Positions 8,485 to 16,183 of a stretch of DNA of 24,529 nucleotides are shown here, in pieces. A program made the translations under genes and the position numbers. Numbering within the stretch: position 1 is the first letter of the stretch; each line of letters starts with the position of its first letter. Location: assembly GCA_903853785.1 (NCBI GenBank), contig CAINUM010000031.1, positions 1-24,529 on the forward strand. The letters run 5' to 3'. Under the pieces are notes generated by a model. That model had not been told where the DNA came from, did no database searches, and saw nothing but the letters and a program-made list of their open reading frames with translations. The stretch comes from Candidatus Magasanikiibacteriota bacterium (GTDB taxonomy: Bacteria > Patescibacteriota > Patescibacteriia > Magasanikbacterales > GWA2-37-8).

Positions 8485-9444
8485 ATGGGAGTCAATACCA
8501 AAGCAATTAAACGCCGAATAAAATCGGTGAGTAGCACCAAAAAAATCACGAAAGCGATGGAATTGGTAGCTGCTTCCAAAATGCGCAAAGCGGTCGATAC
8601 TGCTTTGAAAACTCGCACCTATGCCAAATTGGCTTGGGATATTTTGGTTGATCTTTCTAAAACTCAAAAATCTGAAATCCCTCTATTAAAAATGAGAAGG
8701 GTAAAAAAAGTATTATTAATTTTAATTACCTCCAATCGCGGATTGTGTGGTAGTTTCAATTCCAACATTATAAAAAAGACAGCAATCCAAATGCAGAACC
8801 CACAAAATCTTAGTCGTCAACGAGTGGCCGGAAAAGATTTGGTGACTGAAGGAAAATTGGAAGTGGATGTATTGGGACTCGGAAGAAAAGGGGCAGATTT
8901 TGCCAAAAAAATGGGTTATAATTTAATCGCTTCATTTACAGACATGTCTGATACTCCTGGTTTAGCTGATGTATTACCAATCTGCAAAATGGCGATCGAT
9001 GGTTATACAAATAAAACATACGATAAAGTTGTAGTGGCCTATACAGATTTCAAATCCGCAATTGCACAAACTCCAAAACTAAGACAAGTTCTCCCAATAT
9101 CTGAACATGATTTGGAAAAGATGGTAGAAAAATTTGCAGACCACGACTTAAAAACTGGCAAAGCAATTATCGAATCAGAAAAAATAAATGATTATTTATT
9201 TGAACCAAGCCGAGATCAAGTGTTAGAAATTATTTTACCTAGATTGGTTGAATCACAGATATTACAATCCGCACTAGAATCCGCCGCTTCCGAACACAGC
9301 TCCCGCATGATGGCCATGCGCAGTGCATCGGACGCTGCAGTAGAGATGATTGATGAATTAAATTTAAATTTCAACAAAGCCCGTCAAGCTGCCATTACCC
9401 AAGAAATTGCGGAAATCGCCGGTGGGGCCGCAGCGTTGAATTAA
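8485..9444 (+). CDS. atpG: F1Fo ATP synthase subunit gamma
   Basis: 319 residues, about 30 longer than the common 286-290. The N-terminal rotor helix (IKRRIKSVSSTKKITKAMEL, then VAASKMRKA) and the C-terminal helix (ARQAAITQEIAEIAGGAAAL) are both canonical. These two form the coiled-coil axle inside the alpha/beta ring. The extra length lies in the central Rossmann-like part after NRGLCGSFN, around residues 92-120. The gene sits between atpA (3 bases) and atpD (34 bases). Confidence 0.97.
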   Translation: MGVNTKAIKRRIKSVSSTKKITKAMELVAASKMRKAVDTALKTRTYAKLAWDILVDLSKTQKSEIPLLKMRRVKKVLLILITSNRGLCGSFNSNIIKKTAIQMQNPQNLSRQRVAGKDLVTEGKLEVDVLGLGRKGADFAKKMGYNLIASFTDMSDTPGLADVLPICKMAIDGYTNKTYDKVVVAYTDFKSAIAQTPKLRQVLPISEHDLEKMVEKFADHDLKTGKAIIESEKINDYLFEPSRDQVLEIILPRLVESQILQSALESAASEHSSRMMAMRSASDAAVEMIDELNLNFNKARQAAITQEIAEIAGGAAALN

Positions 9445-9478
9445 TTAAAATAAAATTTTTGAAAATAATTCTGAAAAT

Positions 9479-10846
9479 ATGAACAAAGGAAAAATATCAC
9501 AAATTATCGGGGTGGTTATCGATGTAAAATTCGATGACAAATTGCCAGAAATTTTTAACGCTCTTGAGATTACAAAATCCAATGGCGAAAAATTGGTTTT
9601 AGAAGTTCAACAACATCGTGGTGCTAATATCGTTCGTACTATCGCTATGAGTACTACCGACGGTTTAGAACGCGGCATGGATGTTGTAGACACTGGCACT
9701 GCTATTAGTGTCCCAGTAGGTCCAGGAACTCTTGGCCGTATGTTTAATGTAGTTGGCGAAACAATCGACGGTAAAGGCGCTTCCAAAACTACCAAAACAC
9801 TTCCTATTCACCGCAAAGCTCCAACTTTCAAAGAACAATCTACCAGTACTGAAATTCTTGAAACTGGTATCAAAGTTATCGATTTGATCTGTCCTTTCTT
9901 GAAAGGTGGAAAGATCGGTTTGTTTGGTGGTGCGGGTGTAGGAAAAACTGTTATTATTCAAGAATTAATCCGCAACATTGCTCAAGAACACGGTGGATAT
10001 TCCATGTTTGCTGGTGTAGGGGAACGTACTCGTGAAGGAAACGACCTATATCGTGAAATGGAAGAGTCTGGCGTATTAGCCAAGACCGCTCTGGTGTTTG
10101 GTCAGATGAATGAACCACCAGGTGCCCGTGCACGCGTGGCTTTGACTGCTCTCACTATGGCGGAATATTTCCGTGATGAAGAAGGCAAAGATTTGCTATT
10201 GTTTGTCGATAATATTTTCCGTTTCACTCAAGCTGGTTCTGAACTTTCTGCCTTGCTTGGACGTATGCCATCTGCCGTAGGTTACCAGCCAACTTTGGCT
10301 TCTGAGATGGGTGCCTTGCAAGAACGTATTACTTCTACTGAAAAAGGTTCGATCACTTCCGTGCAGGCCGTATACGTGCCAGCTGATGATTTTACCGATC
10401 CAGCTCCGGCTACTACTTTTGCTCACTTGGATTCCACTGTAGCTTTGAACCGCTCATTGTCTGAGCTTGGTATTTACCCAGCGGTAGATCCACTAGATTC
10501 TTCTTCCACAATTCTCGATCCAAACGTCGTTGGTGAAGAACATTATCGCACTGCTCTAGATGTTCAGAAAATTTTACAGCGCTATAAAGATTTACAAGAT
10601 ATTATCGCCATCTTGGGTATGGAAGAATTATCCGATGAAGATAAATTGCTCGTAACTCGCGCTCGCAAAGTTCAGAAATTCTTATCTCAACCATTCTTCG
10701 TAGCGGAAGGATTTACTGGTGCTGAAGGAAAATATGTAAAATTGGCAGACACTGTTCGCGGCTTCCGTGAAATTTTGGATGGAAAACATGATACAAAAAA
10801 TGAACAAGCTTTCTATATGAAAGGAAGCATCGATGATGTAAAATAA
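9479..10846 (+). CDS. atpD: F1Fo ATP synthase subunit beta
   Basis: 455 residues. This is the catalytic F1 subunit. Walker A GGAGVGKT is at 150-157, followed by GERTREGNDLYREM (catalytic Glu region), FVDNIFRFTQAGSE (Walker B) and ALLGRMPSAVGYQPTL. The torque-transmitting DELSEED loop appears as EELSDED, a conservative variant. The N-terminal beta-barrel (GKISQIIGVVIDVKF) is present. A slightly larger AT-rich gap (34 bases) precedes it, and atpC follows after 2 bases. The beta sequence is highly conserved, so the identity is certain. Confidence 0.98.
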   Translation: MNKGKISQIIGVVIDVKFDDKLPEIFNALEITKSNGEKLVLEVQQHRGANIVRTIAMSTTDGLERGMDVVDTGTAISVPVGPGTLGRMFNVVGETIDGKGASKTTKTLPIHRKAPTFKEQSTSTEILETGIKVIDLICPFLKGGKIGLFGGAGVGKTVIIQELIRNIAQEHGGYSMFAGVGERTREGNDLYREMEESGVLAKTALVFGQMNEPPGARARVALTALTMAEYFRDEEGKDLLLFVDNIFRFTQAGSELSALLGRMPSAVGYQPTLASEMGALQERITSTEKGSITSVQAVYVPADDFTDPAPATTFAHLDSTVALNRSLSELGIYPAVDPLDSSSTILDPNVVGEEHYRTALDVQKILQRYKDLQDIIAILGMEELSDEDKLLVTRARKVQKFLSQPFFVAEGFTGAEGKYVKLADTVRGFREILDGKHDTKNEQAFYMKGSIDDVK

Positions 10847-10848
10847 TT

Positions 10849-11283
10849 ATGTCCAAAATAAACTTTAAAATCGTCACCCCAGAAAAAGTCATTTACGAAA
10901 ATGACCAAATCGAACAAGTCACTGCTCCGACCACTACGGGCGAAATTACAATTTTACCAAACCATACGCCACTCGTCACAATTCTCAATCCTGGAGAACT
11001 GATTTTCAAGCAAGGCGAAGAAACACACAACTTTGCTGTCGCGGGTGGATTTTTGGAAATGAAAGAAAACAATCAATTGGTAATTTTGGCAGACAACGCC
11101 GAACACGTCGATCAAATCGATATCGATCGCGCCCAACAGGCTCGCGAAAAAGCGGTCGCACAGATGAGTGAGATAAAGAATAGGGAAGACGTGGATTATG
11201 CACGGATGCAGGCGATTATTGATCGGGAATCGAATAGAATTAGATTGGGGAATAAGTATAGGAAGTTGCCGAAGAGTGAATAA
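10849..11283 (+). CDS. atpC: F1Fo ATP synthase subunit epsilon
   Basis: 144 residues. The N-terminal beta-sandwich (about 1-85) shows the family pattern KIVTPEKVIYE, GEITILPNHTPLVTIL and FAVAGGFLEM. A C-terminal helical hairpin (about 90-135) carries DIDRAQQAREKA. Epsilon binds gamma and the c-ring and can inhibit ATP hydrolysis. It is the last gene of the operon: a strong terminator begins 6 bases after its stop. Its last 40 codons use AGG, GGG and CGG more freely than the rest of the operon, a small local composition change without loss of frame. Confidence 0.95.
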   Translation: MSKINFKIVTPEKVIYENDQIEQVTAPTTTGEITILPNHTPLVTILNPGELIFKQGEETHNFAVAGGFLEMKENNQLVILADNAEHVDQIDIDRAQQAREKAVAQMSEIKNREDVDYARMQAIIDRESNRIRLGNKYRKLPKSE

Positions 11284-11289
11284 ACATCT

Positions 11290-11319
11290 AAAACAATGGC
11301 TTTGTGCCATTGTTTTTTT
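11290..11319 (+). terminator. Rho-independent terminator of the ATP synthase operon
   Basis: An 11-bp stem runs from 11290-11300 to 11306-11316, containing ACAATGGC paired with GCCATTGT around a TTTGT loop, and runs into seven Ts (11313-11319). It lies directly after the atpC stop. Confidence 0.93.
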
Positions 11320-11427
11320 GTTAAAAATGGAATAAGATATATATTGTTTGGCTGACATTTGTAATACATATTAATCACGCAAAACGTCGCATATTCGTAA
11401 ATGTTACTCGACAGGTTTTAATAATTT

Positions 11428-11925
11428 ATGAACACTGAATTACTTTTAATAATAAATATAGCCGTATCATTTACAAGCGCATTTATAGCTGCGTATCTGA
11501 CTTCGGAAAAATTCGTGTCAGAAAAATGGTGGGAACGAAAAGTAAATTCATATATAGATGTTTTAGAAAATCTTGCTTTTCTACAATTTTATTACAATTC
11601 TCTTTGGCATGACATCTCGGCAACAACTCCTATAAGTAAGGAACAACATTTTGAACTGTATGCAAAGTATTTAAAATCTAAAGAAATTTTAACTAGATAT
11701 TGTGCTACTAAAGAAATCTTTATATCAAAAGAATCCTGTCAAATTATTGATAGTTACTTAAATCAACATGAAAAAAACAAACCGCAAGATTTTCCATTAA
11801 ACGTCAGCGAAGAATGTGACTACTACACCAAACAAATGGAATTAATTGACAATATAGTGATAAATTTTCGAGAAGCGGCCAAAAAAGAACTTAAAAGTAA
11901 GAAATTGTTCAAACCAATCGCCTAA
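11428..11925 (+). CDS. Hypothetical protein with one N-terminal membrane helix
   Basis: 165 residues. One membrane segment (about 4-26) is followed by SEKFVSEKWWERKVNSYID and a mostly helical, charged remainder. The segment KWWERKxxxY after a leading helix is a pattern I associate with uncharacterised single-pass proteins spread among unrelated bacteria, often in accessory regions. I cannot assign a function. It has three Cys residues without a metal-site spacing. It is the first gene after the ATP synthase terminator; the 108-base gap before it is AT-rich, and I see no convincing promoter there, only weak -10-like stretches. Confidence 0.7.
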   Translation: MNTELLLIINIAVSFTSAFIAAYLTSEKFVSEKWWERKVNSYIDVLENLAFLQFYYNSLWHDISATTPISKEQHFELYAKYLKSKEILTRYCATKEIFISKESCQIIDSYLNQHEKNKPQDFPLNVSEECDYYTKQMELIDNIVINFREAAKKELKSKKLFKPIA

Positions 11926-11979
11926 CACGAGACACCCAACTGGCAAATAATAAATCATACTTAAATTAACTTAAATAAT

Positions 11980-12249
11980 ATGAATAAAATAGTACGACAA
12001 AACCCTAATTCGTCAGGATCTTTGTTTTTATCAATTACAGCAATAGTCTTAATGCTTTTAAACCTTCCTTTATTACCATTAATAGCATTAGTAATTTCAT
12101 TAAAACAAATTTCTAAAGCAAAAAAAGCAAACGAAAACAAACAATTTATTATTATTGGGTATGTATTTATTTCTATTCCAATAATCCTATGGGCAACAAA
12201 TATTGTTTTTTTTGTTATTTCTAATTTGAGAGAAGCGGGGGCACTGTAA
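11980..12249 (+). CDS. Small two-helix membrane protein, DUF4190-like
   Basis: 89 residues. Two long hydrophobic segments (about 13-40 and 54-80) flank a short basic loop, LKQISKAKKANENK. The layout, with a Pro-rich end of helix 1 (LNLPLLPLIALVISLKQI) and a following loop and helix, resembles the DUF4190 type of small membrane domain. The match is by pattern only. It could equally be a lineage-specific membrane peptide. The neighbours on both sides are also hypothetical and membrane-associated. Confidence 0.6.
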   Translation: MNKIVRQNPNSSGSLFLSITAIVLMLLNLPLLPLIALVISLKQISKAKKANENKQFIIIGYVFISIPIILWATNIVFFVISNLREAGAL

Positions 12250-12336
12250 TAATTAATTTTTTTATCCCAACTAACTCAAACTAATTATCGACTATAACAT
12301 AAACAATTATAAAATATTTATTTCCATATTTATATT

Positions 12337-12810
12337 ATGAATGAAACAATACAAGAACTAGGCAAAACAAAATGGTATCGTATGTTAAAAGTTATCTATG
12401 TATTTTTACTAATGACAACTATCACGACTTCCTTTTTGGTCGGGTACGAAAATAATGGTCTTTATTTATGGGGATATTTTTTTCAATTTAGCTTGTTGTG
12501 TACTTTCACAACTTTGGTCATTTTTTACATCATAAAACGAATTTTTTATTATATATATCTCAATACTTTTACACCTGAAAAAAATATAAACAAACTACTA
12601 GAACATTGGGAAATATCAAGTGCCTCAATAATATTATTACTTATGTTGATAAATTATGTAGTGTGGAGACCGCACAACATAAGAATTGAATGTTTTAAAT
12701 CAACAAGCGGTACTATTCATAGCACCGAAAACTTTGAGAAACGATGGGACGAAGAATATCCAAAGTTTTTAAAATGTTTAAAAGAGCATAATTTGCAAGA
12801 AGAAAAATAA
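12337..12810 (+). CDS. Hypothetical membrane protein, three predicted helices
   Basis: 157 residues. Hydrophobic segments lie at about 18-38, 46-75 (continuing into an aromatic stretch RIFYYIYL) and 93-110. The soluble tail of about 45 residues contains two Cys (IECFKS and FLKCLKEHN) and the acidic-aromatic ENFEKRWDEEYPKF. I do not recognise the family. The preceding 87-base gap is strongly AT-rich, with TATAAA at 12308-12313 as a possible -10 but no good -35. Confidence 0.6.
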   Translation: MNETIQELGKTKWYRMLKVIYVFLLMTTITTSFLVGYENNGLYLWGYFFQFSLLCTFTTLVIFYIIKRIFYYIYLNTFTPEKNINKLLEHWEISSASIILLLMLINYVVWRPHNIRIECFKSTSGTIHSTENFEKRWDEEYPKFLKCLKEHNLQEEK

Positions 12811-12935
12811 AAACTTGAAAGATAAATTAAATTCAGGTAATTATACAATTTTATACGCACAACAAGAACAACTCACATATGGACCTGGACCAGATTTCAA
12901 AATTCTTATTGGAAAAATAAAATAATTATATATAG

Positions 12936-13517
12936 CAAGAAATAAACTTTGGACCTTATGAACATACGCCTTTTCAATATTCTTTGCATATTGTGCAAGC
13001 CGATGGGAGTATTGAACATAAAGAATTTTTGATTACCAATACCAAAGGCGATCTGACCCGTGCCTTGGTAGAGAGAATGAAACAAGACATCGATCCGCGC
13101 GGGACGGTGATTGCGTGGCATAGTATGTATGAACGAGATCGCAATACGAAGCTGGCGGAGTTGCATCCGGATTTTGCGAAGTTTTTAGGAGATATCAATG
13201 ACGGGATGTTTGATTTGAAAACTATTTTTTCGGAAAATCTTTATGTGGATTCGGCTTTCAAAGGAAGTGCGAGTATCAAGCGAGTGTTGCCGGTGATTGT
13301 GCCGGAGCTGACTTATAAAAGTTTGAATATTTGCAAAGGGGATCAGGCGAGTGAACGGTGGGAGCGGATGATTTCGGGGGATACGCCGGAGAGTGAGAAG
13401 AGGCAGATTGAGAAGGATTTGTTGGAGTATTGTGAGATGGATACTTGGGCGATGGTGAGGATTTGGGAGGTTTTGAAATGTGGCGGAAAAGCTAAGCTAC
13501 AACTCAGTAATAAATGA
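12936..13517 (+). pseudogene. 5'-truncated DUF2779 domain remnant
   Basis: The frame encodes the C-terminal part of a DUF2779 protein, a nuclease-like domain often found with Cas4-type regions. Recognisable blocks are PYEHTPFQYSLHI, VIAWHSMYERDR, FDLKTIF, AFKGSASIKRVLP, PELTYKSL and LLEYCEMDTWAMV. Homology-like sequence extends upstream of any usable start codon (PYEHTPFQYS lies before the first TTG at 12984) and is cut off by a TAG at 12933. The domain normally has a further N-terminal part with the first acidic motif, which is absent. Composition differs visibly from both sides: the middle is much richer in GCG, GGG and CGG codons than the AT-rich flanks. The last 13 codons do not look like family sequence and run into the next frame. 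I read this as a decayed, probably transferred gene. Confidence 0.75.
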
Positions 13518-13848
13518 TAAATCAAAGTCCTATCTTGGAAAAGAAATAACATGGAGAGGGCAGATAAGTAATTTATCACAAATAGATGGAATTAAATTTT
13601 GGATAATTGATAATAATCACACGATAAGGACGTCATCCTACAATGATTGGTTTTGGGCTATACCAAAAGAAATACCTACCACGAGTGAAACAAACGGAAA
13701 TTGGCCATCGTACATGTTAAAGAAATATGGAAATTTGAATATAGATGATGTTATAATTGAAAGTGATACATTTACAATTACTGGAACACTTTTGGAATTA
13801 GATTGTGATTTTTATGATAGTACCATAAAAAATGCATACCAAATGTAA
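13480..13848 (+). pseudogene. Possible OB-fold-like gene remnant, 5' end uncertain
   Basis: 122 codons from a GTG at 13480, the only window start that would not be ATG; the frame is closed by a TGA at 13474. It overlaps the DUF2779 frame by 38 bases. The segment SYLGKEITWRGQIS resembles the strand pattern of small OB-fold domains (YxGKxVxVxGxI), and FWIIDNN and FTITGTLLELDCDF continue a beta-rich layout. No signal peptide is visible. The lack of a normal start and the fusion to the remnant upstream suggest the true N-terminus was lost at the same junction (about 13480-13500). It may still be expressed from the GTG. Confidence 0.45.
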
Positions 13849-13915
13849 TTGTAAAAAGTATAAAAATTGACGAATAATATTAAAAGGAGAAATAGAAAGT
13901 TTTTTTAAGAAAATA

Positions 13916-13924
13916 TGATATAAT
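13916..13924 (+). promoter_or_regulatory. Extended -10 promoter of the DUF3800 gene
   Basis: TGATATAAT is a consensus -10 (TATAAT, 13919-13924) with the TGn extension at 13916-13918. The -35 region at 17-base spacing is weak (AAAGTT). Transcription would begin near 13931, about 14 bases before the ATG at 13945. Confidence 0.6.
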
Positions 13925-13944
13925 ACGTTTGTATAAATTTTTCT

Positions 13945-14634
13945 ATGCATATTTTTCTTGACGAAAGTGGACAATTTCACGACAAACATCATGATGAATA
14001 TTTTGTAATTGGATCATTCACCATAGGCGATACAAAAAGAACCGCTAAACGGTTTAAATCGTGGTATCACTCTAAGTTCCCCAAACACATGCGCGGTCAA
14101 TCAGAGATAAAATTTTCTGATTCTGGCATAACAGACAAACTTAGACTAAAAACAATTAAATTTATTTGCAGCCTTGATGTAAGAATTCGTTTTAGCTTTA
14201 TAAACAAATCGAATATTCCTGACGAATATCGAACAAAAAATACACTAGAGAGTGGTTTGTTATATACAGCAATAGTTGGTGAAACATTGGAAATGTATTT
14301 ACCGACCGATGATTTACTATTACATGTTTTTTGTGATCAGCGTAGATTGAAGGGTGTGAGTAAAAAAGAATTTACAGAAAAGGTCAAAACTCATCTTTTG
14401 TTAAATTTACCAAAAGGTGGCCATGTTAAAATTGAAATGGTTGATTCTCATGAATATTCAAACATCCAGATTGCGGATTGGATAGTTGGTGGAATTGCAT
14501 CATATTTGAACAAAAAACCGCTAGGTGAGAAAATATTTGGATTATTGAAAAATAACATCATTGGCGAAGGAAAAGAAATGTTTAAAGATTATTGGAATAA
14601 TAAATATAACAAAAAACCCAATCAAATAGATTAG
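13945..14634 (+). CDS. DUF3800 domain protein (RNase H-like fold)
   Basis: 229 residues. The start MHIFLDESGQF is the family's DESG motif, and YFVIGSFTI follows as strand 2. The C-terminal block SNIQIADWIVGGIASYL matches the conserved QxADxxxG segment, and an internal FCDQRRL supplies another acid. DUF3800 proteins have an RNase H-like fold with acidic residues suited to metal-dependent nuclease activity. They are frequent in accessory, mobile and defence regions, though their substrate is generally unknown. The gene has its own promoter and stands alone. Length is normal and the frame is intact, in contrast to the broken DUF2779 remnant just upstream. Confidence 0.85.
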   Translation: MHIFLDESGQFHDKHHDEYFVIGSFTIGDTKRTAKRFKSWYHSKFPKHMRGQSEIKFSDSGITDKLRLKTIKFICSLDVRIRFSFINKSNIPDEYRTKNTLESGLLYTAIVGETLEMYLPTDDLLLHVFCDQRRLKGVSKKEFTEKVKTHLLLNLPKGGHVKIEMVDSHEYSNIQIADWIVGGIASYLNKKPLGEKIFGLLKNNIIGEGKEMFKDYWNNKYNKKPNQID

Positions 14635-14643
14635 GCATTTTGT

Positions 14644-14739
14644 TGAAGTAGCGTCTATCGGCACGGAATTCCACAGCTGAGGCCTCAGGTTCCCTGAGGG
14701 AGCACCGCGGCGCACCGAAAGTTATTATTGCTAACTTCA
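14644..14739 (+). repeat. GC-rich palindromic intergenic element
   Basis: Within a 193-base gap in AT-rich DNA lies a block of consecutive palindromes: GGAATTCC (14665-14672), CTGAGGCCTCAG (14677-14688), the hairpin CCTCAGG-TTC-CCTGAGG (14683-14699) and CCGCGG (14705-14710). The two middle ones share a strand, so the structures are mutually exclusive. TGAAGTAGC (14644-14652) and GCTAACTTCA (14730-14739) form an imperfect terminal inverted repeat. There is no U-tract and no coding sense. It could be a MITE/REP-like element or a structured RNA. The rest of the gap to 14827 is AT-rich, with TTGTCA at 14767 but no matching -10. Confidence 0.5.
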
Positions 14740-14827
14740 TAAGTAATATACACAAAATTACGATTATTGTCAATTTTATCCACAGATACAAATAAAACAA
14801 CCAAATCATCGTAGACAACACCGATCT

Positions 14828-15292
14828 ATGAAATACAAACATACTCAAATTGGATATCTGATGATTGTAGTAACCCTAGCCTTGCTAGTAGTTTTTGCAC
14901 GCGCCCAAATTCTCGCTCGTGCCGAAGCGCCGTCAGTTGATTCTGGTACCAATTTTGCGGTTACTGCGATTATGGTGTTGATTCTCTTTGTGCTTTCTTC
15001 CTTTTGCTCACTTCAGGTTATTATTGATGACCAATATTTACGAATAAAATTTGGCTACGGTATTTATAAGAAAAAGTTTTTGCTCAGTGATATTGTATCC
15101 GCCAAAAGTGTAAAAAATAAATGGTATTACGGATGGGGAATACGAGGTTCGCTTTGGTCCAATATGATTATTTATAATGTATCTGGTTTTGACGCAGTGC
15201 AAATAGAATTGAAAAGTGGTAAAATATATAGGCTAGGCACGGACGAACCCAATAAATTAGAACTGGCGATTCTACAAAATATTAACATATGA
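14828..15292 (+). CDS. Membrane protein with PH-like C-terminal domain
   Basis: 154 residues. Two membrane helices (about 9-31 and 42-64) are followed by a beta-rich cytoplasmic domain: LQVIIDDQYLRIKFGYGIY, then KKKFLLSDIVSAK, YNVSGFDAVQIEL and KIYRLGTDEPNKL. This resembles bacterial PH-like domains on membrane anchors, where the DIVSAK strand and the final GTDEP-helix are typical. Their molecular role is generally unknown. It is the first gene of a tightly spaced run: its stop overlaps the msrB start (ATGA at 15289-15292), so translational coupling is likely. Confidence 0.7.
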   Translation: MKYKHTQIGYLMIVVTLALLVVFARAQILARAEAPSVDSGTNFAVTAIMVLILFVLSSFCSLQVIIDDQYLRIKFGYGIYKKKFLLSDIVSAKSVKNKWYYGWGIRGSLWSNMIIYNVSGFDAVQIELKSGKIYRLGTDEPNKLELAILQNINI

Positions 15293-15657
15293 ATAAAGAA
15301 TACAACGTTTTAACACCTGAAGAACAGAGTGTTATTTTACACAAAGCCACCGAAGCGCCGTTTAGTGGGGAATATGTGAACAATAAAAAAGAGGGTGTTT
15401 ATGTCTGCCGACAATGTGGCGCGTCCTTGTATGATTCTAAAGATAAATTTGAGTCTAGTTGTGGCTGGCCAAGCTTTGACGATGAAGTGCCCGGGGCTGT
15501 AATTAAAAGTCTGGACAAAGATGGTATGCGTACTGAAATAACCTGCGCGAAATGTGGTGGCCACTTGGGACATTTATTTATTGGTGAACAGCTGACGAAT
15601 AAAAATCAAAGATATTGCGTCAATTCAATTTCAATGAAATTTATTCCAAAAAAATAA
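15289..15657 (+). CDS. msrB: Peptide methionine (R)-S-oxide reductase MsrB
   Basis: 122 residues, normal for a stand-alone MsrB. The four zinc ligands are in CRQCG and CAKCGGHLGH, SSCGWPSF is the conserved core, and the catalytic Cys is in RYCVNSISM. The enzyme reduces the R-form of methionine sulfoxide in oxidised proteins, normally using thioredoxin. No signal peptide is present, so it is cytoplasmic. It overlaps the upstream gene by 4 bases and is followed by msrA after 4 bases, so both stereo-isomers of oxidised methionine are covered by one transcript. SSC in the core could serve as resolving Cys. Confidence 0.95.
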   Translation: MNKEYNVLTPEEQSVILHKATEAPFSGEYVNNKKEGVYVCRQCGASLYDSKDKFESSCGWPSFDDEVPGAVIKSLDKDGMRTEITCAKCGGHLGHLFIGEQLTNKNQRYCVNSISMKFIPKK

Positions 15658-15661
15658 TCAT

Positions 15662-16150
15662 ATGTCAAAAAAAATAGTACTGGCAGGTGGTTGCTTTTGG
15701 GGGTTGGAAGAATTAATCAGAAAACAGCCTGGAGTAATAAACACGCAAGTTGGCTATACTGGCGGTAAAGTAATAAACCCAACTTATGAAAACCACGAGG
15801 GGCATGCCGAAGCGGTGGAAATTGAATATGATGAAAATAAAACTTCTTATAAAAATCTATTAGACTTTTTCTTTCAAATTCATAACCCGACTACTCTAAA
15901 TCAACAAGGTAACGACCTTGGTACCTCTTATCGCTCTGCAATTTTTTATGCCAATGACCAGGAGAAAAAAGAAGCGGAAAATTTTATAAAAATTGTAGAT
16001 GAATCAAAGCGTTGGAAAGATCCGGTGGTTACAAAATTGGAGCCTTTAAAAAAATTTTATTTGGCCGAAGATTATCACCAAGATTATTTGCAAAAAAATC
16101 CAGAAGGTTATACTTGTCACAGAATTTATTTTAAAAGTTATCTAAAATAA
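15662..16150 (+). CDS. msrA: Peptide methionine (S)-S-oxide reductase MsrA
   Basis: 162 residues. The catalytic GCFWG motif is at about 10-14 in LAGGCFWGLEE. Also present are VGYTGGKVINPTYE, GHAEAVEIEYD, FFQIHNPTTLNQQGND and GTSYRSAIFY, all diagnostic for MsrA. The protein repairs the S-form of methionine sulfoxide. The C-terminal tail is short; a Cys in GYTCHRIYF near the end could act as resolving residue. Gene order msrB-msrA with 4 bases between them is a common operon. The next gene begins 33 bases downstream. Confidence 0.95.
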   Translation: MSKKIVLAGGCFWGLEELIRKQPGVINTQVGYTGGKVINPTYENHEGHAEAVEIEYDENKTSYKNLLDFFFQIHNPTTLNQQGNDLGTSYRSAIFYANDQEKKEAENFIKIVDESKRWKDPVVTKLEPLKKFYLAEDYHQDYLQKNPEGYTCHRIYFKSYLK

Positions 16151-16183
16151 TTCGCCAAGTGAACAAAATTTATTTAAAAATAT

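Noticed and set aside
8131..8667. Minus-strand open frame of 178 codons across the atpA/atpG border
   Set aside because: It is opposite two highly conserved genes, shows no family motif, and is rich in Phe and Ser as expected for an antisense shadow.
11918..11926. GCCTAAC resembling an integron attC core
   Set aside because: No matching GTTRRRY partner or imperfect palindrome follows within the usual distance.
12782..12925. Short open tail reading KDKLNSGNYTILYAQQEQ and ending GKIK
   Set aside because: Only about 47 codons, no good start codon, overlaps the end of the 12337 gene in another frame. It looks like coding sequence by eye but cannot be supported.
14582..14848. Minus-strand frame through the palindromic element
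   Set aside because: It spans a structured GC-rich block and the end of DUF3800 with no recognisable domain or start context.
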